From Opitutus sp. ER46 (GTDB lineage Bacteria; Verrucomicrobiota; Verrucomicrobiia; Opitutales; Opitutaceae): a stretch of 64,000 nucleotides of DNA. Where the stretch lies: contig NZ_QAYX01000012.1 in the NCBI RefSeq assembly GCF_003054705.1, positions 1 through 64,000 on the forward strand, in the 5' to 3' direction. Within the stretch, counting starts at the first letter, position 1; the number at the start of each line of letters is the position of its first letter. The notes below the pieces were generated by a model, which was not told where the DNA came from, searched no databases, and saw nothing but the letters and a program-made list of their open reading frames with translations. Below, in pieces: positions 49,428-58,562 of this stretch. The translations under genes and the position numbers were made by a program.

Positions 49428-50468
49428 ATGAGTGAACGTTCGCATGTCTTTCGTCGGCAAACCGGGGCCGCGCACCTCAAGGAACGGCTCTTCGGCTGGC
49501 TGTTGCGCGGCGTCACTTACCTCGTGCTGCTGTGCGGGGTGGGCGTGTTCGCGACGATCGTGGTGAAGGGCGCGCCGACGGTCTTCCGGAGCACACCGCC
49601 GTTCATCAACGTCGCCTTTCTGACCCAGGCGCCGGAGTCGCTCTACGTCTTTGAGTTCGAGGGGAAGAAGTACGAGCAGGGCGACCGGGAGCACCGGGCT
49701 TTCGTGACGCAGCATCCGGCGGCGGCGAAGGTGCGCACCGAGAGTTACGTGTACTCGGCGGGCGGCATCTTCCCGAACATCGTCGGCACGATCCTCCTCG
49801 TGCTGGGCTCGATGGCCATCGCTCTGACCCTCGGCGTCGCCGCGGCGATCTACCTCAGCGAGTACGCGAAGGACGGACGCTTCATCCGGTTCGTGCGGCT
49901 GGCGATTCTGAACCTCGCCGGCGTGCCCTCGATCGTGTTCGGCCTCTTCGGCTTCGGCATGTTCGTGGTGTTCTTCGGCTGGAACGTCTCGCTCCTGGCC
50001 GGCTGGTTCACCCTCGCGTTCATGGTCCTGCCGGTGGTGATCACGGCCAGCGAGGAGTCGCTCCGCGCCGTGCCGCGCGGCTTCCGCGAGGGCTCGCTCG
50101 CGCTGGGCGCCACCAAGTGGCAGACGATCCGTGGCAACGTGCTGCCCTACGCGCTGCCCGGCATCCTGACCTCCTCGATCCTCGGCATCGCCCGCGTCGC
50201 CGGCGAGACCGCGCCGATCATGTTCACCGCCGCGTATGTCGTCCGCGACAAGCTCCCCTGGGACGTCGCCAAGGTGACCGACTTCTTCTTTCAGGGCGTG
50301 ATGGCGCTGCCGTACCACATCTACGTCGTCAGTTCGAAGATCCCGCAGAACGAGTACACCGCCCGGGTGCAGTACGGCACGGCCTTTGTCTTCCTGGTGC
50401 TCGTCGCGGTGATCGCCGCCGCCTCGATCCTTTTCCGCAACCGGCTGCGCAAACGCTACCAATGGTAA
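49428..50468 (+). CDS. pstA: Phosphate ABC transporter permease
   Basis: 346 residues. First membrane helix about 25-44 ([18 protein letters not shown]), a periplasmic segment of about 60 residues (with [16 protein letters not shown]), then the permease core beginning [38 protein letters not shown] loop: [40 protein letters not shown], which docks on PstB. The end is basic ([10 protein letters not shown]). Slightly longer than usual PstA because of the periplasmic segment. Overlaps pstB by 7 bases. Confidence 0.92.
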   Translation: MSERSHVFRRQTGAAHLKERLFGWLLRGVTYLVLLCGVGVFATIVVKGAPTVFRSTPPFINVAFLTQAPESLYVFEFEGKKYEQGDREHRAFVTQHPAAAKVRTESYVYSAGGIFPNIVGTILLVLGSMAIALTLGVAAAIYLSEYAKDGRFIRFVRLAILNLAGVPSIVFGLFGFGMFVVFFGWNVSLLAGWFTLAFMVLPVVITASEESLRAVPRGFREGSLALGATKWQTIRGNVLPYALPGILTSSILGIARVAGETAPIMFTAAYVVRDKLPWDVAKVTDFFFQGVMALPYHIYVVSSKIPQNEYTARVQYGTAFVFLVLVAVIAAASILFRNRLRKRYQW

Positions 50469-51331
50469 CCGCCACCTTTTCCACGATGGACACCTCGACC
50501 GCCACCTCCCTGCTGCCGCCGCCGAGCCAGAGTGTGCCGCACCGCGACGTCGGTGTGCGCCACCGCGAGCCGGACCGGCCGTTGATCGAGATCGAGGACC
50601 TGGACTTCTACTACGGTGCGACGCAGGCGCTGCACCAGATCCGGCTGGGGATCGAGGACCACAAGGTCACCGCGTTCATCGGGCCCTCGGGCTGCGGCAA
50701 GTCGACGCTCCTCCGCTGCCTCAACCGGATGAACGACCTGATCGACGGCACGCGGATCGGCCAGGGCCGGATCAAGATTCACGGCGTGGACATCAACCAG
50801 CCGGACGTGGACGTCATCGAACTGCGGAAGCGGGTGGGCATGGTGTTCCAGAAGTCGAATCCCTTCCCAAAGTCGATTTACGAGAACGTGATTTACGGGC
50901 TCCGCCTGCAAGGCGTGCGCGACCGCGGCCGGCTCGACGAGATCGTGGAGAAGTCGCTGCGCGGCGCCGCGCTCTGGGACGAGGTGAAGGACCGCCTGCA
51001 TTCGAGCGGGCTGGGCCTCTCCGGCGGCCAGCAGCAGCGGCTGTGCATCGCGCGGGCGATCGCGGTGGAACCCGAGGTGATCCTGATGGACGAGCCCTGT
51101 TCGGCGCTGGATCCCGTGGCGACGGCGAAGATCGAGGAACTGATCCAGGAGCTGCGGCGGGACTACGCGATCGTGATCGTGACCCATAACATGCAGCAGG
51201 CGGCGCGCTGCTCGGACCGCACCGCCTTCTTCTATCTGGGCCGCCTGGTGGAATATGCAGAGACCCGGACTATCTTCACCAACCCAGCCAACCCGCAGAC
51301 CGAGGCGTACGTCTCCGGCCGGTTTGGCTGA
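50462..51331 (+). CDS. pstB: Phosphate ABC transporter ATP-binding protein
   Basis: 289 residues from ATG 50462; ATG 50486 (MDTSTATS) is an alternative. Hydrolyses ATP to drive PstCA. A 40-residue Ser/Pro-rich N-terminal extension precedes the ABC domain: Walker [10 protein letters not shown] (about 74-82), Q-loop [11 protein letters not shown], signature LSGGQQQR, Walker [14 protein letters not shown] and switch [17 protein letters not shown] and [11 protein letters not shown] segments are PstB-specific. The extension is unusual for a family of about 255 residues. Confidence 0.95.
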   Translation: MVTATFSTMDTSTATSLLPPPSQSVPHRDVGVRHREPDRPLIEIEDLDFYYGATQALHQIRLGIEDHKVTAFIGPSGCGKSTLLRCLNRMNDLIDGTRIGQGRIKIHGVDINQPDVDVIELRKRVGMVFQKSNPFPKSIYENVIYGLRLQGVRDRGRLDEIVEKSLRGAALWDEVKDRLHSSGLGLSGGQQQRLCIARAIAVEPEVILMDEPCSALDPVATAKIEELIQELRRDYAIVIVTHNMQQAARCSDRTAFFYLGRLVEYAETRTIFTNPANPQTEAYVSGRFG

Positions 51332-51356
51332 CCCCAGCCGGACGAGTCACCCGAAA

Positions 51357-52013
51357 ATGACGCACTACACGGAAGAGCTGAACAAGCTCAAGGAGAGCCT
51401 CCTGGCGATGGCCAGCCACGCCGAGTCGGCCGTGGCGCGCTCGATGCGTGCCCTGTCCGAACGCGACGACGCGATGGCACGCCAGGTGGAGGAGGACGAC
51501 GCCATTCTCGACCAGTTCGAGATCGAGATCGACGACACTGCCGTGCACCTGCTCGCGAAGGCGCCCCTGGCGACGGACCTGCGCTTGATCACGGTCGGGA
51601 TGAAGGTGTCGCAGAACCTCGAGCGGGTGGGCGACGAGGCGGTCACTATTGCCCGCCGCGCCGTGGAGCTGGCGACCGAGCCGCAGCTGAAGCCGTACGT
51701 GGACCTGCCGCGGATGGCGACGATGTCGCTGGAGATGCTGCGTGACGCGATCACCGCCTTCATCCACCGGAAGCCCGACATCGCCCGCACGGTGATTCCG
51801 CGGGACCACGACGTCGACGAACTCAACCGGCAGATCCACCGCGAGCTGGCGAGTTTCATGGTGGAGGATCCGGCCACGATCACCCGCAGCCTGAAGCTGA
51901 TGACGATTTCCAAGAGCCTGGAGCGGATCGCCGACCACGCCACGAACATCGCGGAGGAAGTGGTCTTCCTCTACGAGGCGAAGGACATCCGCCACGCCGC
52001 CAGCAAGGTATAG
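51357..52013 (+). CDS. phoU: Phosphate signalling regulator
   Basis: 218 residues from ATG 51357. Two PhoU three-helix repeats with the metal-binding E/D-x-x-x-D motifs: MKVSQNLERVGDEAVTIARRA (about 80-100) and LMTISKSLERIADHATNIAEEV (about 181-202). Couples Pst transporter activity to PhoR inhibition when phosphate is plentiful. Follows pstB by 25 bases in the expected pst-pho order. Confidence 0.93.
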   Translation: MTHYTEELNKLKESLLAMASHAESAVARSMRALSERDDAMARQVEEDDAILDQFEIEIDDTAVHLLAKAPLATDLRLITVGMKVSQNLERVGDEAVTIARRAVELATEPQLKPYVDLPRMATMSLEMLRDAITAFIHRKPDIARTVIPRDHDVDELNRQIHRELASFMVEDPATITRSLKLMTISKSLERIADHATNIAEEVVFLYEAKDIRHAASKV

Positions 52014-52088
52014 CAGGCTTTACCCCGGGGGGCGCCGCCGGCCAGTATGGTTCCCGCACCGCTCCCCGTTTCCCCCATCGCGCCTTAC

Positions 52089-52775
52089 ATGAAACCGAAG
52101 ATACTCGTGGTCGACGACGAGCCCGACGCGCTCGAGGTCCTGGGCTTCAAACTGAAGGAGGCGGGCTACGCGCCCATCTTCGCCAAGGATGGCAGCCGCG
52201 CGATCACCGCGGCGCGCGATGAGCATCCCGACCTGATCGTGCTCGATCTCATGCTGCCCGAGGTCGACGGACTCGAAGTCTGCAAGGTGCTGCGGCGCGA
52301 CAACACCACCGCCGGGATTCCGATCGTGATGCTGACCGCGCGCGCGGCGGAGATGGACCGCGTGATCGGGCTCGAGCTCGGGGCCGACGACTACGTCACG
52401 AAACCCTTCAGCCCGCGCGAGCTGGTCCTGCGCATCAAGAAGCTCCTGGCGCGGGCGCCGGCGGCCGATACGGCGGCGGCGTTGATCCGGTTCGGCGATC
52501 TCGCGATCGATGTGCCGCGGCACGAGGTGCGGTGGCGGGACGAGCCGATCGCGCTGACCGCGACGGAGTTCAAGCTGCTGCAAGTGCTCGCCCAGCGACG
52601 CGGCCGCGTGCAGACGCGCGACCGGCTGTTGCAGGATGTGTGGGGTTACGAGAACCCGATCGACAGTCGGACGGTGGACACGCACATGCGCCGCCTGCGC
52701 GAGAAACTCGGCGACGCTGCCCAGTACCTGGAGACGATCCGCGGTGTCGGCTACCGCTTCATCGCGACCGAGTGA
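52089..52775 (+). CDS. phoB: Phosphate regulon response regulator
   Basis: 228 residues from MKPKILVVDDE (ATG 52089). Receiver with D9-D10, phosphoacceptor D53 in VLDLMLPEVDG, Thr in VMLTARA and Lys in YVTKPFSP. OmpR-type winged helix from about 130: LTATEFKLLQVLAQRRGRVQTRDRLLQDVWGY, SRTVDTHMRRLREKLG and the wing IRGVGYRFIA. Identified as PhoB by its place between phoU and phoR. Unlike in many genomes, it is separated from phoR by 561 bases of folded repeats. Confidence 0.9.
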   Translation: MKPKILVVDDEPDALEVLGFKLKEAGYAPIFAKDGSRAITAARDEHPDLIVLDLMLPEVDGLEVCKVLRRDNTTAGIPIVMLTARAAEMDRVIGLELGADDYVTKPFSPRELVLRIKKLLARAPAADTAAALIRFGDLAIDVPRHEVRWRDEPIALTATEFKLLQVLAQRRGRVQTRDRLLQDVWGYENPIDSRTVDTHMRRLREKLGDAAQYLETIRGVGYRFIATE

Positions 52776-52800
52776 TCGGAAATTGCGCCACGATTTCCGA
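52776..52800 (+). terminator. Hairpin abutting the phoB stop
   Basis: Stem 52776-52785 with 52791-52800 (8 perfect pairs plus T-G and G-C), five-base loop, directly after the stop and followed by AAAGG rather than T. Weak as a terminator on its own. Confidence 0.4.
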
Positions 52801-52819
52801 AAAGGCGGGCAGGTGGTTG

Positions 52820-53336
52820 GGCCGCAAAAAAGCGCAGAAGACGCAAAAGGAACCACGGAGTCCCAGGCAAGGCCTCACATGAGGAAAGGGAGGCAACCGA
52901 GCGTGGTTCGGAAGCTCGATCGTACTCTGTTTCCTCCCTTGTCTCCTGTGAGGAGTTCGAAACTCAGTTCAACAAACCCAAGGCCGTTCAACAGGAGGTC
53001 GCTGAGCGCGCAGAGATCGATCCGGAGGAGGGCTGATCTCCCGCTCGAGCCCTCTGCGAGCTCAGCGACCTCCTGTGAGGCTGCCTTTGTTTCTACGGTC
53101 GGCTATCGTGGCTTTGGGTGTCTCTTCGTGGCCAACCCTGCCTTTCTCCGGCTCGGCCTCTGCGAACTCTGCTGCCTCTTGTTCACCCATCCTTCGCTCG
53201 GTCGCCCCTTTTCGTGGCTCTTCGTGCCTCTTCGTGGCCATCCCCGCCTCGGTCCACGCCTTCTTACTCCGGCTCTTCGCGCCTTTTTCCGTTACCCGGC
53301 CGGCGTTAACTGCTACCTGAGCTTCCGCTTTACCTC
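52820..53336 (+). repeat. phoB-phoR spacer: nested inverted and degenerate repeats
   Basis: No gene is supportable here. Contents in order: a GGCCGCAAAAAAGCGCAGAAG module (about 52819-52850) shared with 59694; an imperfect 24-bp inverted repeat (52873-52896 with 52930-52953, 20 matches); a perfect 17-bp inverted repeat (52991-53007 with 53060-53076) with a further inner CGCAGAG/CTCTGCG stem; then a degenerate CTTCGTGGC/CTTCGTGCC array (about 53120-53300) up to phoR. Confidence 0.75.
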
Positions 53337-54560
53337 GTGCTGACCCTCAACCTCATCCTCCTGATCGCGCTGGGCGCCTGCTACCTCGTGGCGCGCCGGC
53401 GGCAGCGTCGGTTGGTGGAGTCCGAGCAGCGGCGCGTGCGGGAGCTGGCGGCGCAAAAGGAGGCGTTCGAAGCGACGGAGCGAACCGAGCGCGCGCGGGT
53501 GGAGGCCGTCCTCGACGCCATGATCGAGGGCCTGGTGGTGCTCGATTCCGAGCGGCACATCGTCCTCGCGAACCGCGCGGCCGAGCTGATGTTCGGCTTC
53601 TCGCGCATGATGGCGGGCGGGATGTTGCTGGAGGCGATCCGTCACCACGAAGTGGACACCCTGGCGCGCCGCGCGCTCGCGGAGCCGAAGCCCATTGAGC
53701 ACGAAGTCCGCATCGAGCGGCCCGAAGCGCGCATCCTCCAGATCAGCGCCGTGGCGCTGCACGACCGCACCGGCGCGACCACGGGCGCGGTGCTGGTCTT
53801 TCACGACGTCACCCGGCTGCGGCGGCTGGAATCGGTGCGGCAGGATTTCGTTGCCAACGTGAGCCACGAACTGCGCACGCCGCTCTCGATGATCAAGAGT
53901 GCGGCGGAGACGCTGATGGACGGCGGCCGCGACGATCCGGCGATCACCGGGCGTTTCCTGGAGATCATCGACCGGCATGCGAGCCGGTTGACCGTGCTGC
54001 TCGACGACCTGCTGCTGCTCTCGCGGCTGGATTCCGGGCGCGTCGGCCTCGACCTCCGGCTGGTGAACGTGCGGACCGCGGTGCAGGAGTCGGTCGACGA
54101 CGCGCAGATCCTGGCGCAGGCGCGGAGCGTCACGCTGGCGAATCGCGTCGCCGGCGAACTGGTCGTGCAGGCGGATCCCGTGCGGTTGCGGCAGGTGCTC
54201 GGCAACCTCGTGGAGAACGCGATCAAGTACGGGCGCAACGGCGGCGCCGTGGAGGTCACGGGCCGGCGCGTGAGCTCGGCGATGGTCGAGATCGCGGTGC
54301 GCGATGACGGCCCGGGCATCCCGGTGGACGCGCAGCCGCGGATTTTCGAGCGGTTCTTCCGCGTGGACAAAGGCCGCTCGCGCGAACAGGGCGGCACCGG
54401 CCTCGGGCTCGCGATCGTGAAGAACGTCGTCCAGGCCCACGGCGGCGACGTGCGCGTCGAGAGCACGCCCGGCAAAGGCTCGACGTTTTTTGTCACGCTG
54501 CCGGCGACGGAGGTCGCGGGACAGACCAACGGTGTCGTCAAGCGTGGGGCAACCACGTAA
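53337..54560 (+). CDS. phoR: Phosphate regulon sensor histidine kinase
   Basis: 407 residues from GTG 53337. One N-terminal membrane helix (LNLILLIALGACYLVA, 4-19), then a coiled segment, a PAS domain (about 55-160; AMIEGLVVLDSERHIVLANRAAELMFG), the DHp box FVANVSHELRTPLSM with His 177, and an ATPase domain with QVLGNLVENAIKYG, DDGPGIPVDAQPRIFERFFRVDKGRSREQGGTGLGLAIVK. The lack of a periplasmic sensor loop fits PhoR, which responds via PstSCAB/PhoU. Its gene order makes phoB the partner. Confidence 0.9.
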   Translation: MLTLNLILLIALGACYLVARRRQRRLVESEQRRVRELAAQKEAFEATERTERARVEAVLDAMIEGLVVLDSERHIVLANRAAELMFGFSRMMAGGMLLEAIRHHEVDTLARRALAEPKPIEHEVRIERPEARILQISAVALHDRTGATTGAVLVFHDVTRLRRLESVRQDFVANVSHELRTPLSMIKSAAETLMDGGRDDPAITGRFLEIIDRHASRLTVLLDDLLLLSRLDSGRVGLDLRLVNVRTAVQESVDDAQILAQARSVTLANRVAGELVVQADPVRLRQVLGNLVENAIKYGRNGGAVEVTGRRVSSAMVEIAVRDDGPGIPVDAQPRIFERFFRVDKGRSREQGGTGLGLAIVKNVVQAHGGDVRVESTPGKGSTFFVTLPATEVAGQTNGVVKRGATT

Positions 54561-54575
54561 CGCCTCGGCGCCACG

Positions 54576-54610
54576 CGCGGGCGGTTTGGACGGTTTGGTC
54601 CGGGCCCGCG
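54576..54610. terminator. Hairpin between convergent phoR and pit
   Basis: 7-bp GC stem (54576-54582 with 54604-54610) around an inner GGAC/GTCC stem. No T tract; placed between convergent genes. Confidence 0.35.
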
Positions 54611-54690
54611 GCGCGATCATGGCGGTAACAAAGTCGGGGCGCCGGCGACCGAGCGTTGAGTCGGCCCCGCGGTGAGGCAGCGCGCCGCGC

Positions 54691-55761
54691 TTACTGCGCG
54701 ATCCCGGTGGCGCGGAGCAGGTGGACCAGTCCGTAGCCGAGGAGGCCGGTGACGGGGAGCGTCAGCACCCACGCCCAGACGATGCGGCCGACGAGGCCCC
54801 ATTTCACGGCGCTGAAGCGCTTGGTGGCGCCGACGCCCATGATGGAGCTGGAGATGACGTGGGTCGTCGAAACGGGGACGCCGATGCCAGAGGCGGTGTG
54901 AATGACGAGGGCGGCAGTGGTTTCGGCGGCGAAGCCGTGGACCGGCTGCAGCTTCACCATCTTGTGCCCCATGGTGCGGATGATGCGCCAGCCGCCGGCG
55001 GAGGTGCCGGCCGCGAGCGTGAACGCGCAGATGAACACGACCCACTTCGGAATCTCGAAGGCCGGGGTGTGAAGGAAATGCGCCCACGCCGGCAGGTCGT
55101 TGAACACGCCGGCGGTTGTGCCGGTGAAAAGGGCGAGGGTGACGATGCCCATGGTCTTCTGGGCGTCGTTCATGCCGTGGCTGATGCCCATGAAGGCGGC
55201 GCTGCCGAGCTGGGCCTTGCCGAAGATCATGCCGACGATGCGCGGCGTGGCTTTGCGCAGCGCCATCGTGAGGAGGAGCATCAGGAGGCCGCCGAAGACG
55301 AAGCCCAGGACGGGCGACGTGATCATCGGCAGGACGACCTTGGGCCAGAGTCCGATGTGGTGGCCGGAAGCGTCGATCGCCGACCATTTGAGCACGGCCC
55401 AGTTGTCGTGGGCGGTGGCGACGGCGGAGCCGCAGAGGCCGCCGATCAGCGCGTGGCTGGAGCTGGAGGGCAGGGCGAGCCACCAGGTCAGCAGGCCCCA
55501 GATGATCGCCGCGATGAGCGCGGTGAACACGGTCGCCATGGTGACGACCCCGGTGTCGACCAGGCCCTTGCCGATGGTCGTTGCGACCGCGGTGCCCATG
55601 AAGGCGCCGATGAGGTCGCAGGTCGCGGCCAGGGTGATGGCCTGGCGCGGCGTGAGGACTTTGGTCGAGACAACGGTGGCGATCGCGTTGGCCGCGTCGT
55701 GGAAGCCGTTGATGTACTCGAAGACGAGGGCCGCGAGGAGAACCAGCAGGAAGAAAATCAT
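54691..55761 (-). CDS. Low-affinity inorganic phosphate transporter (Pit family), copy 1
   Basis: 356 residues. The N-terminal signature FEYINGFHDAANAIATVVSTKVLTPRQA (about 14-41) and the C-terminal counterpart GVPVSTTHVISSSIMGVGATKRFSAVKW define the PiT duplicated motif, with about ten membrane helices. Carries phosphate, often as a metal-phosphate complex, using the proton gradient. Preceded on the same strand by DUF47 copy 1 (84-base gap). Very similar to copy 2 at 56692. Confidence 0.92.
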   Translation of the reverse strand: MIFFLLVLLAALVFEYINGFHDAANAIATVVSTKVLTPRQAITLAATCDLIGAFMGTAVATTIGKGLVDTGVVTMATVFTALIAAIIWGLLTWWLALPSSSSHALIGGLCGSAVATAHDNWAVLKWSAIDASGHHIGLWPKVVLPMITSPVLGFVFGGLLMLLLTMALRKATPRIVGMIFGKAQLGSAAFMGISHGMNDAQKTMGIVTLALFTGTTAGVFNDLPAWAHFLHTPAFEIPKWVVFICAFTLAAGTSAGGWRIIRTMGHKMVKLQPVHGFAAETTAALVIHTASGIGVPVSTTHVISSSIMGVGATKRFSAVKWGLVGRIVWAWVLTLPVTGLLGYGLVHLLRATGIAQ

Positions 55762-55845
55762 CGATTCAGGCCGGACCGGCGCGTCAGGTCGCCCGCGACG
55801 CGGAGCGTCGGAGCGAGGGGAACGGGCATCGGAGCATCGGGCGGA

Positions 55846-56490
55846 TCACGAGTGTTTGAGGACGATCTGGACCACGACGTTGCCGGCGTTGCGGCAGCGG
55901 TCGACGGCCTGTTCGACCATCTCGTAAAGCTCCTGCAGGATGACGAGTTCCTTGGCGTCGTAGGGCCCGTTGTAGAGGTCCTTGAGGAGGCCGAGCATGA
56001 CCTTGTCGGCCTCGCCTTCGGCAAATTGGAGGCGGGCGTTGGCCTCGCGGATCTTTTCGATGTGGGTGCCGCCACGGAGTTGCTTGACCATGAACTCCAC
56101 GGCCTCGGCGGCCTGCATCATGAGTTCGGCCTGGCGGTGCAGCGCGGCGTGCGGCAGCCGGCCCGGGTAGATGGAGATGCGCTCCACGATCTTCTCCACC
56201 TGCTTGGGAATCCGGTAGAGGGAAAACGACAGCGCCTCGATGTCCTCGCGCTCGAGCGGGGTCACGAACGTCCGGCTGAGCTCCTCCGTCACCGTGTGGC
56301 GGATGCGCTTTTCGTTGCGGCGGGCCTGCACGAAGTCGTCCAGCGGTGCGCGTGAGCCATCGCTCACGGAGGCGATGCGTTTCAGATACGCGGAAAACAG
56401 ATCCACGCTGACTTTCGCCTCGTGCGCACCCGACTCGAGCAGGTCAAAGAACTTGTCGTCTTTCCCCAGTAGCTTCTTGAGCGAGAACAT
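55846..56490 (-). CDS. DUF47 PhoU-like Pit accessory protein, copy 1
   Basis: 214 residues. MFSLKKLLGKDDKFFDLLESGAHEAKVSVDLFSAYLK is the standard DUF47 start, followed by REDIEALSFSLYRIPKQVEKIVERI and GPYDAKELVILQELYEMVEQAVDRCRNAGNVVVQIVLKHS. An all-helical PhoU relative that in other bacteria is required for or controls the adjacent Pit transporter. It keeps length and motifs of copy 2 (57785), differing by scattered substitutions. Confidence 0.92.
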   Translation of the reverse strand: MFSLKKLLGKDDKFFDLLESGAHEAKVSVDLFSAYLKRIASVSDGSRAPLDDFVQARRNEKRIRHTVTEELSRTFVTPLEREDIEALSFSLYRIPKQVEKIVERISIYPGRLPHAALHRQAELMMQAAEAVEFMVKQLRGGTHIEKIREANARLQFAEGEADKVMLGLLKDLYNGPYDAKELVILQELYEMVEQAVDRCRNAGNVVVQIVLKHS

Positions 56491-56526
56491 AGGTCGGCGG
56501 CATTTTGAGAACGAAACCGCGCGCGC

Positions 56527-56544
56527 GGCGAAACAAAATTCCGG
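56527..56544 (-). promoter_or_regulatory. Leader element shared by both DUF47 genes
   Basis: On the minus strand CCGGAATTTTGTTTCGCC, about 37 bases before the DUF47 copy-1 start. Nearly the same sequence precedes copy 2 at 58459-58478. Retention through divergence of the surrounding bases suggests a promoter or regulator site. Confidence 0.45.
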
Positions 56545-56691
56545 CTGGGGCGGCGCTGGCGCCGGATATTAGCGGGAAAACACGGGCATATCGGGTCGCG
56601 CGGGGCGCTGGCGCTGCGAGTGACTTGAATTCAGCCCTTTGCCGGGCGGCGGCGCCGGCGCGTGGCGTGAAGGCGGGGCGCCGCGGCGCGC

Positions 56692-57765
56692 TCAGCGGCC
56701 CATCCCGAGCGTGTGGCTCAGGTGCACGAGGCCGTAACCGAGCAGGCCGGTGATCGGCAGCGTGAGCACCCACGCCCAGATGATGCGTTCGACGACGCCC
56801 CATTTCACGGCGCTGAGCCGCTTGGTGGCGCCGACGCCCATGATGGAGGTGGAGATGACGTGGGTCGTGGAAACGGGGATACCGAGGGTGGCGGTGCCGT
56901 GCAGGATCAGGGCGGCGGTGGTCTCGGCGGCGAAGCCGTGCACGGGCTGCATCTTCACCATCTTGTGTCCCATGGTGCGGATGATGCGCCAGCCGCCGGC
57001 CGCGGTCCCGGCCGCCATGGTGAGCGCGCAGACGATGACGACCCAGTGCGGGATGTCCTTGAACTCCTGGATGCGCAGGAAGCCGGCCCAGTTGGGCAGA
57101 TCCTTGAATGCGCCGGTGGAGGTGCCGGTGAAGAGCGCGAGCGTGATGATGCCCATGGTCTTCTGGGCGTCGTTGGAGCCGTGGCTGAAGCCCATGAAAC
57201 CGGCGCTGAGGAGCTGGGCCTTGCCGAAGACGAGGCCGACGACGCGCGGGGTGACCTTGCGCAGCACGATGATGAGGAGCCACATCAGCAGCGCGCCACC
57301 GAGGAAGCCTACCAACGGCGAGGTGAACATCGGGAGGACCACCTTGGGCCAGAGGCCGACGGCCGCGCCCTTGGCGTTGGTCGTCGACCAGATGAGGACG
57401 CTCCAGTTGCCCCCGGCGGTGGCGAGGGCCGCGCCGCACAGGCCGCCGATCAGCGCGTGGCTGGAGCTGGACGGCAGGCCGAGCCACCAGGTGAAGATGT
57501 TCCAAACGATCGCGCCCATCAGCGCGCAGAACAGTGTGGTCATCGTGACCACCGTGGCGTCCACGAGTCCGCTGCTGATGGTCTTGGCGACCGCGGTACC
57601 CATCCACGCGCCGACGAGATTCCAGAACGCGGCCCAGAGGACGGCCTGGCGCGGCGTGAGGACCTTGGTCGAGACGACGGTGGCGATCGCGTTGGCCGTG
57701 TCGTGAAAGCCGTTGATGTACTCGAAGGCGAGCGCCGTCAGCAGGACCAGCAGGAACAGCGTCAT
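56692..57765 (-). CDS. Low-affinity inorganic phosphate transporter (Pit family), copy 2
   Basis: 357 residues. Starts MTLFLLVLLTALAFEYINGFHDTANAIATVVSTK and repeats the motif as GIPVSTTHVISTSIMGVGATKRLSAVKW. Similarity to copy 1 extends over the full length, so the DUF47-pit pair was duplicated as a unit. Differences cluster in loops (for instance SGHHIGLWPK against KGAAVGLWPK). Starts 19 bases after DUF47 copy 2 and is probably cotranscribed with it. Confidence 0.92.
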   Translation of the reverse strand: MTLFLLVLLTALAFEYINGFHDTANAIATVVSTKVLTPRQAVLWAAFWNLVGAWMGTAVAKTISSGLVDATVVTMTTLFCALMGAIVWNIFTWWLGLPSSSSHALIGGLCGAALATAGGNWSVLIWSTTNAKGAAVGLWPKVVLPMFTSPLVGFLGGALLMWLLIIVLRKVTPRVVGLVFGKAQLLSAGFMGFSHGSNDAQKTMGIITLALFTGTSTGAFKDLPNWAGFLRIQEFKDIPHWVVIVCALTMAAGTAAGGWRIIRTMGHKMVKMQPVHGFAAETTAALILHGTATLGIPVSTTHVISTSIMGVGATKRLSAVKWGVVERIIWAWVLTLPITGLLGYGLVHLSHTLGMGR

Positions 57766-57784
57766 GGCGAGGGCGCGGGCCGGC

Positions 57785-58423
57785 TCAGGAGTGTTTCAGG
57801 ACGATCTGGACGACGATGTTGCCGGCGTTGCGGCAGCGGTCGACGGCCTGTTCGACCATCTCGTAGAGCTCCTGGAGGATCACGAGCTCCTTGGCGTCGT
57901 AGGGCCCGTTGTAGAGTTCCTTGAGCAGCCCGAGCATGACCTTGTCGGCCTCGCCCTCGGCGTACTGCAGGCGGTCGTTGGCCTCGCGGATCTTCTCGAT
58001 GTGCGTGCCGCCGCGGAGCTGTTTCACCATGAACACGACCGCCTCGGCGGCCTGCATCATGAGCTCGGCCTGGCGGGCAAAGGCGGAGTGGGGCACGCGG
58101 CCCGGGTAGATGGAGAGCCGCTCCACGATCTTCTCGAGCTGCTTCGGGATGCGGTAGAGGGCGAAGGAGAGGGCCTCGATGTCCTCGCGCTCGAGCGGCG
58201 TGACGAACGTGCGGCTGAGCTCCTCGGTCATCAGGTGGCGGATACGCTTCTCCTTGCGGCGCGTCTGGACGAAGTCGTCGAGGGAGGCGTGGGATTCGTT
58301 GGACGCGATCCGTTTCAGGTAGGCGGAGAACAGGTCGACACTGGCCTTGGCCTCCTCCGCACCGGCTTCGAGCAGGTCGAAGAACTTGTCGTCTTTGCCC
58401 AGGAGCTTCTTGAGGGACAGCAT
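57785..58423 (-). CDS. DUF47 PhoU-like Pit accessory protein, copy 2
   Basis: 212 residues, MLSLKKLLGKDDKFFDLLEAGAEEAKASVDLFSAYLKRIAS. Same architecture as copy 1, including the identical tail RCRNAGN-(V/I)-VVQIVLKHS. Leads the four-gene minus-strand series DUF47-pit-DUF47-pit that ends next to phoR. Confidence 0.92.
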   Translation of the reverse strand: MLSLKKLLGKDDKFFDLLEAGAEEAKASVDLFSAYLKRIASNESHASLDDFVQTRRKEKRIRHLMTEELSRTFVTPLEREDIEALSFALYRIPKQLEKIVERLSIYPGRVPHSAFARQAELMMQAAEAVVFMVKQLRGGTHIEKIREANDRLQYAEGEADKVMLGLLKELYNGPYDAKELVILQELYEMVEQAVDRCRNAGNIVVQIVLKHS

Positions 58424-58458
58424 GGAGATGCGGCCGACATAGAAGTGATTCCGGAAGG

Positions 58459-58478
58459 GGCGAAAGCAAAAATTCCGG
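58459..58478 (-). promoter_or_regulatory. Leader element before DUF47 copy 2
   Basis: Minus-strand CCGGAATTTTTGCTTTCGCC, counterpart of 56527-56544, about 36 bases before the start codon. Confidence 0.45.
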
Positions 58479-58562
58479 GCGGGCGAAGGAATCTGGCGGA
58501 CCCGCAGGGGAAGGAATCGGCGCGTCGCGGGCGGACGGGCGGCGGGCGTCGCCGGGTGGGGC

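Noticed and set aside
52532-53343. Open frames running through the phoB-phoR spacer
   Set aside because: They translate repeat words and overlap phoB or phoR in other frames, with no domain content.
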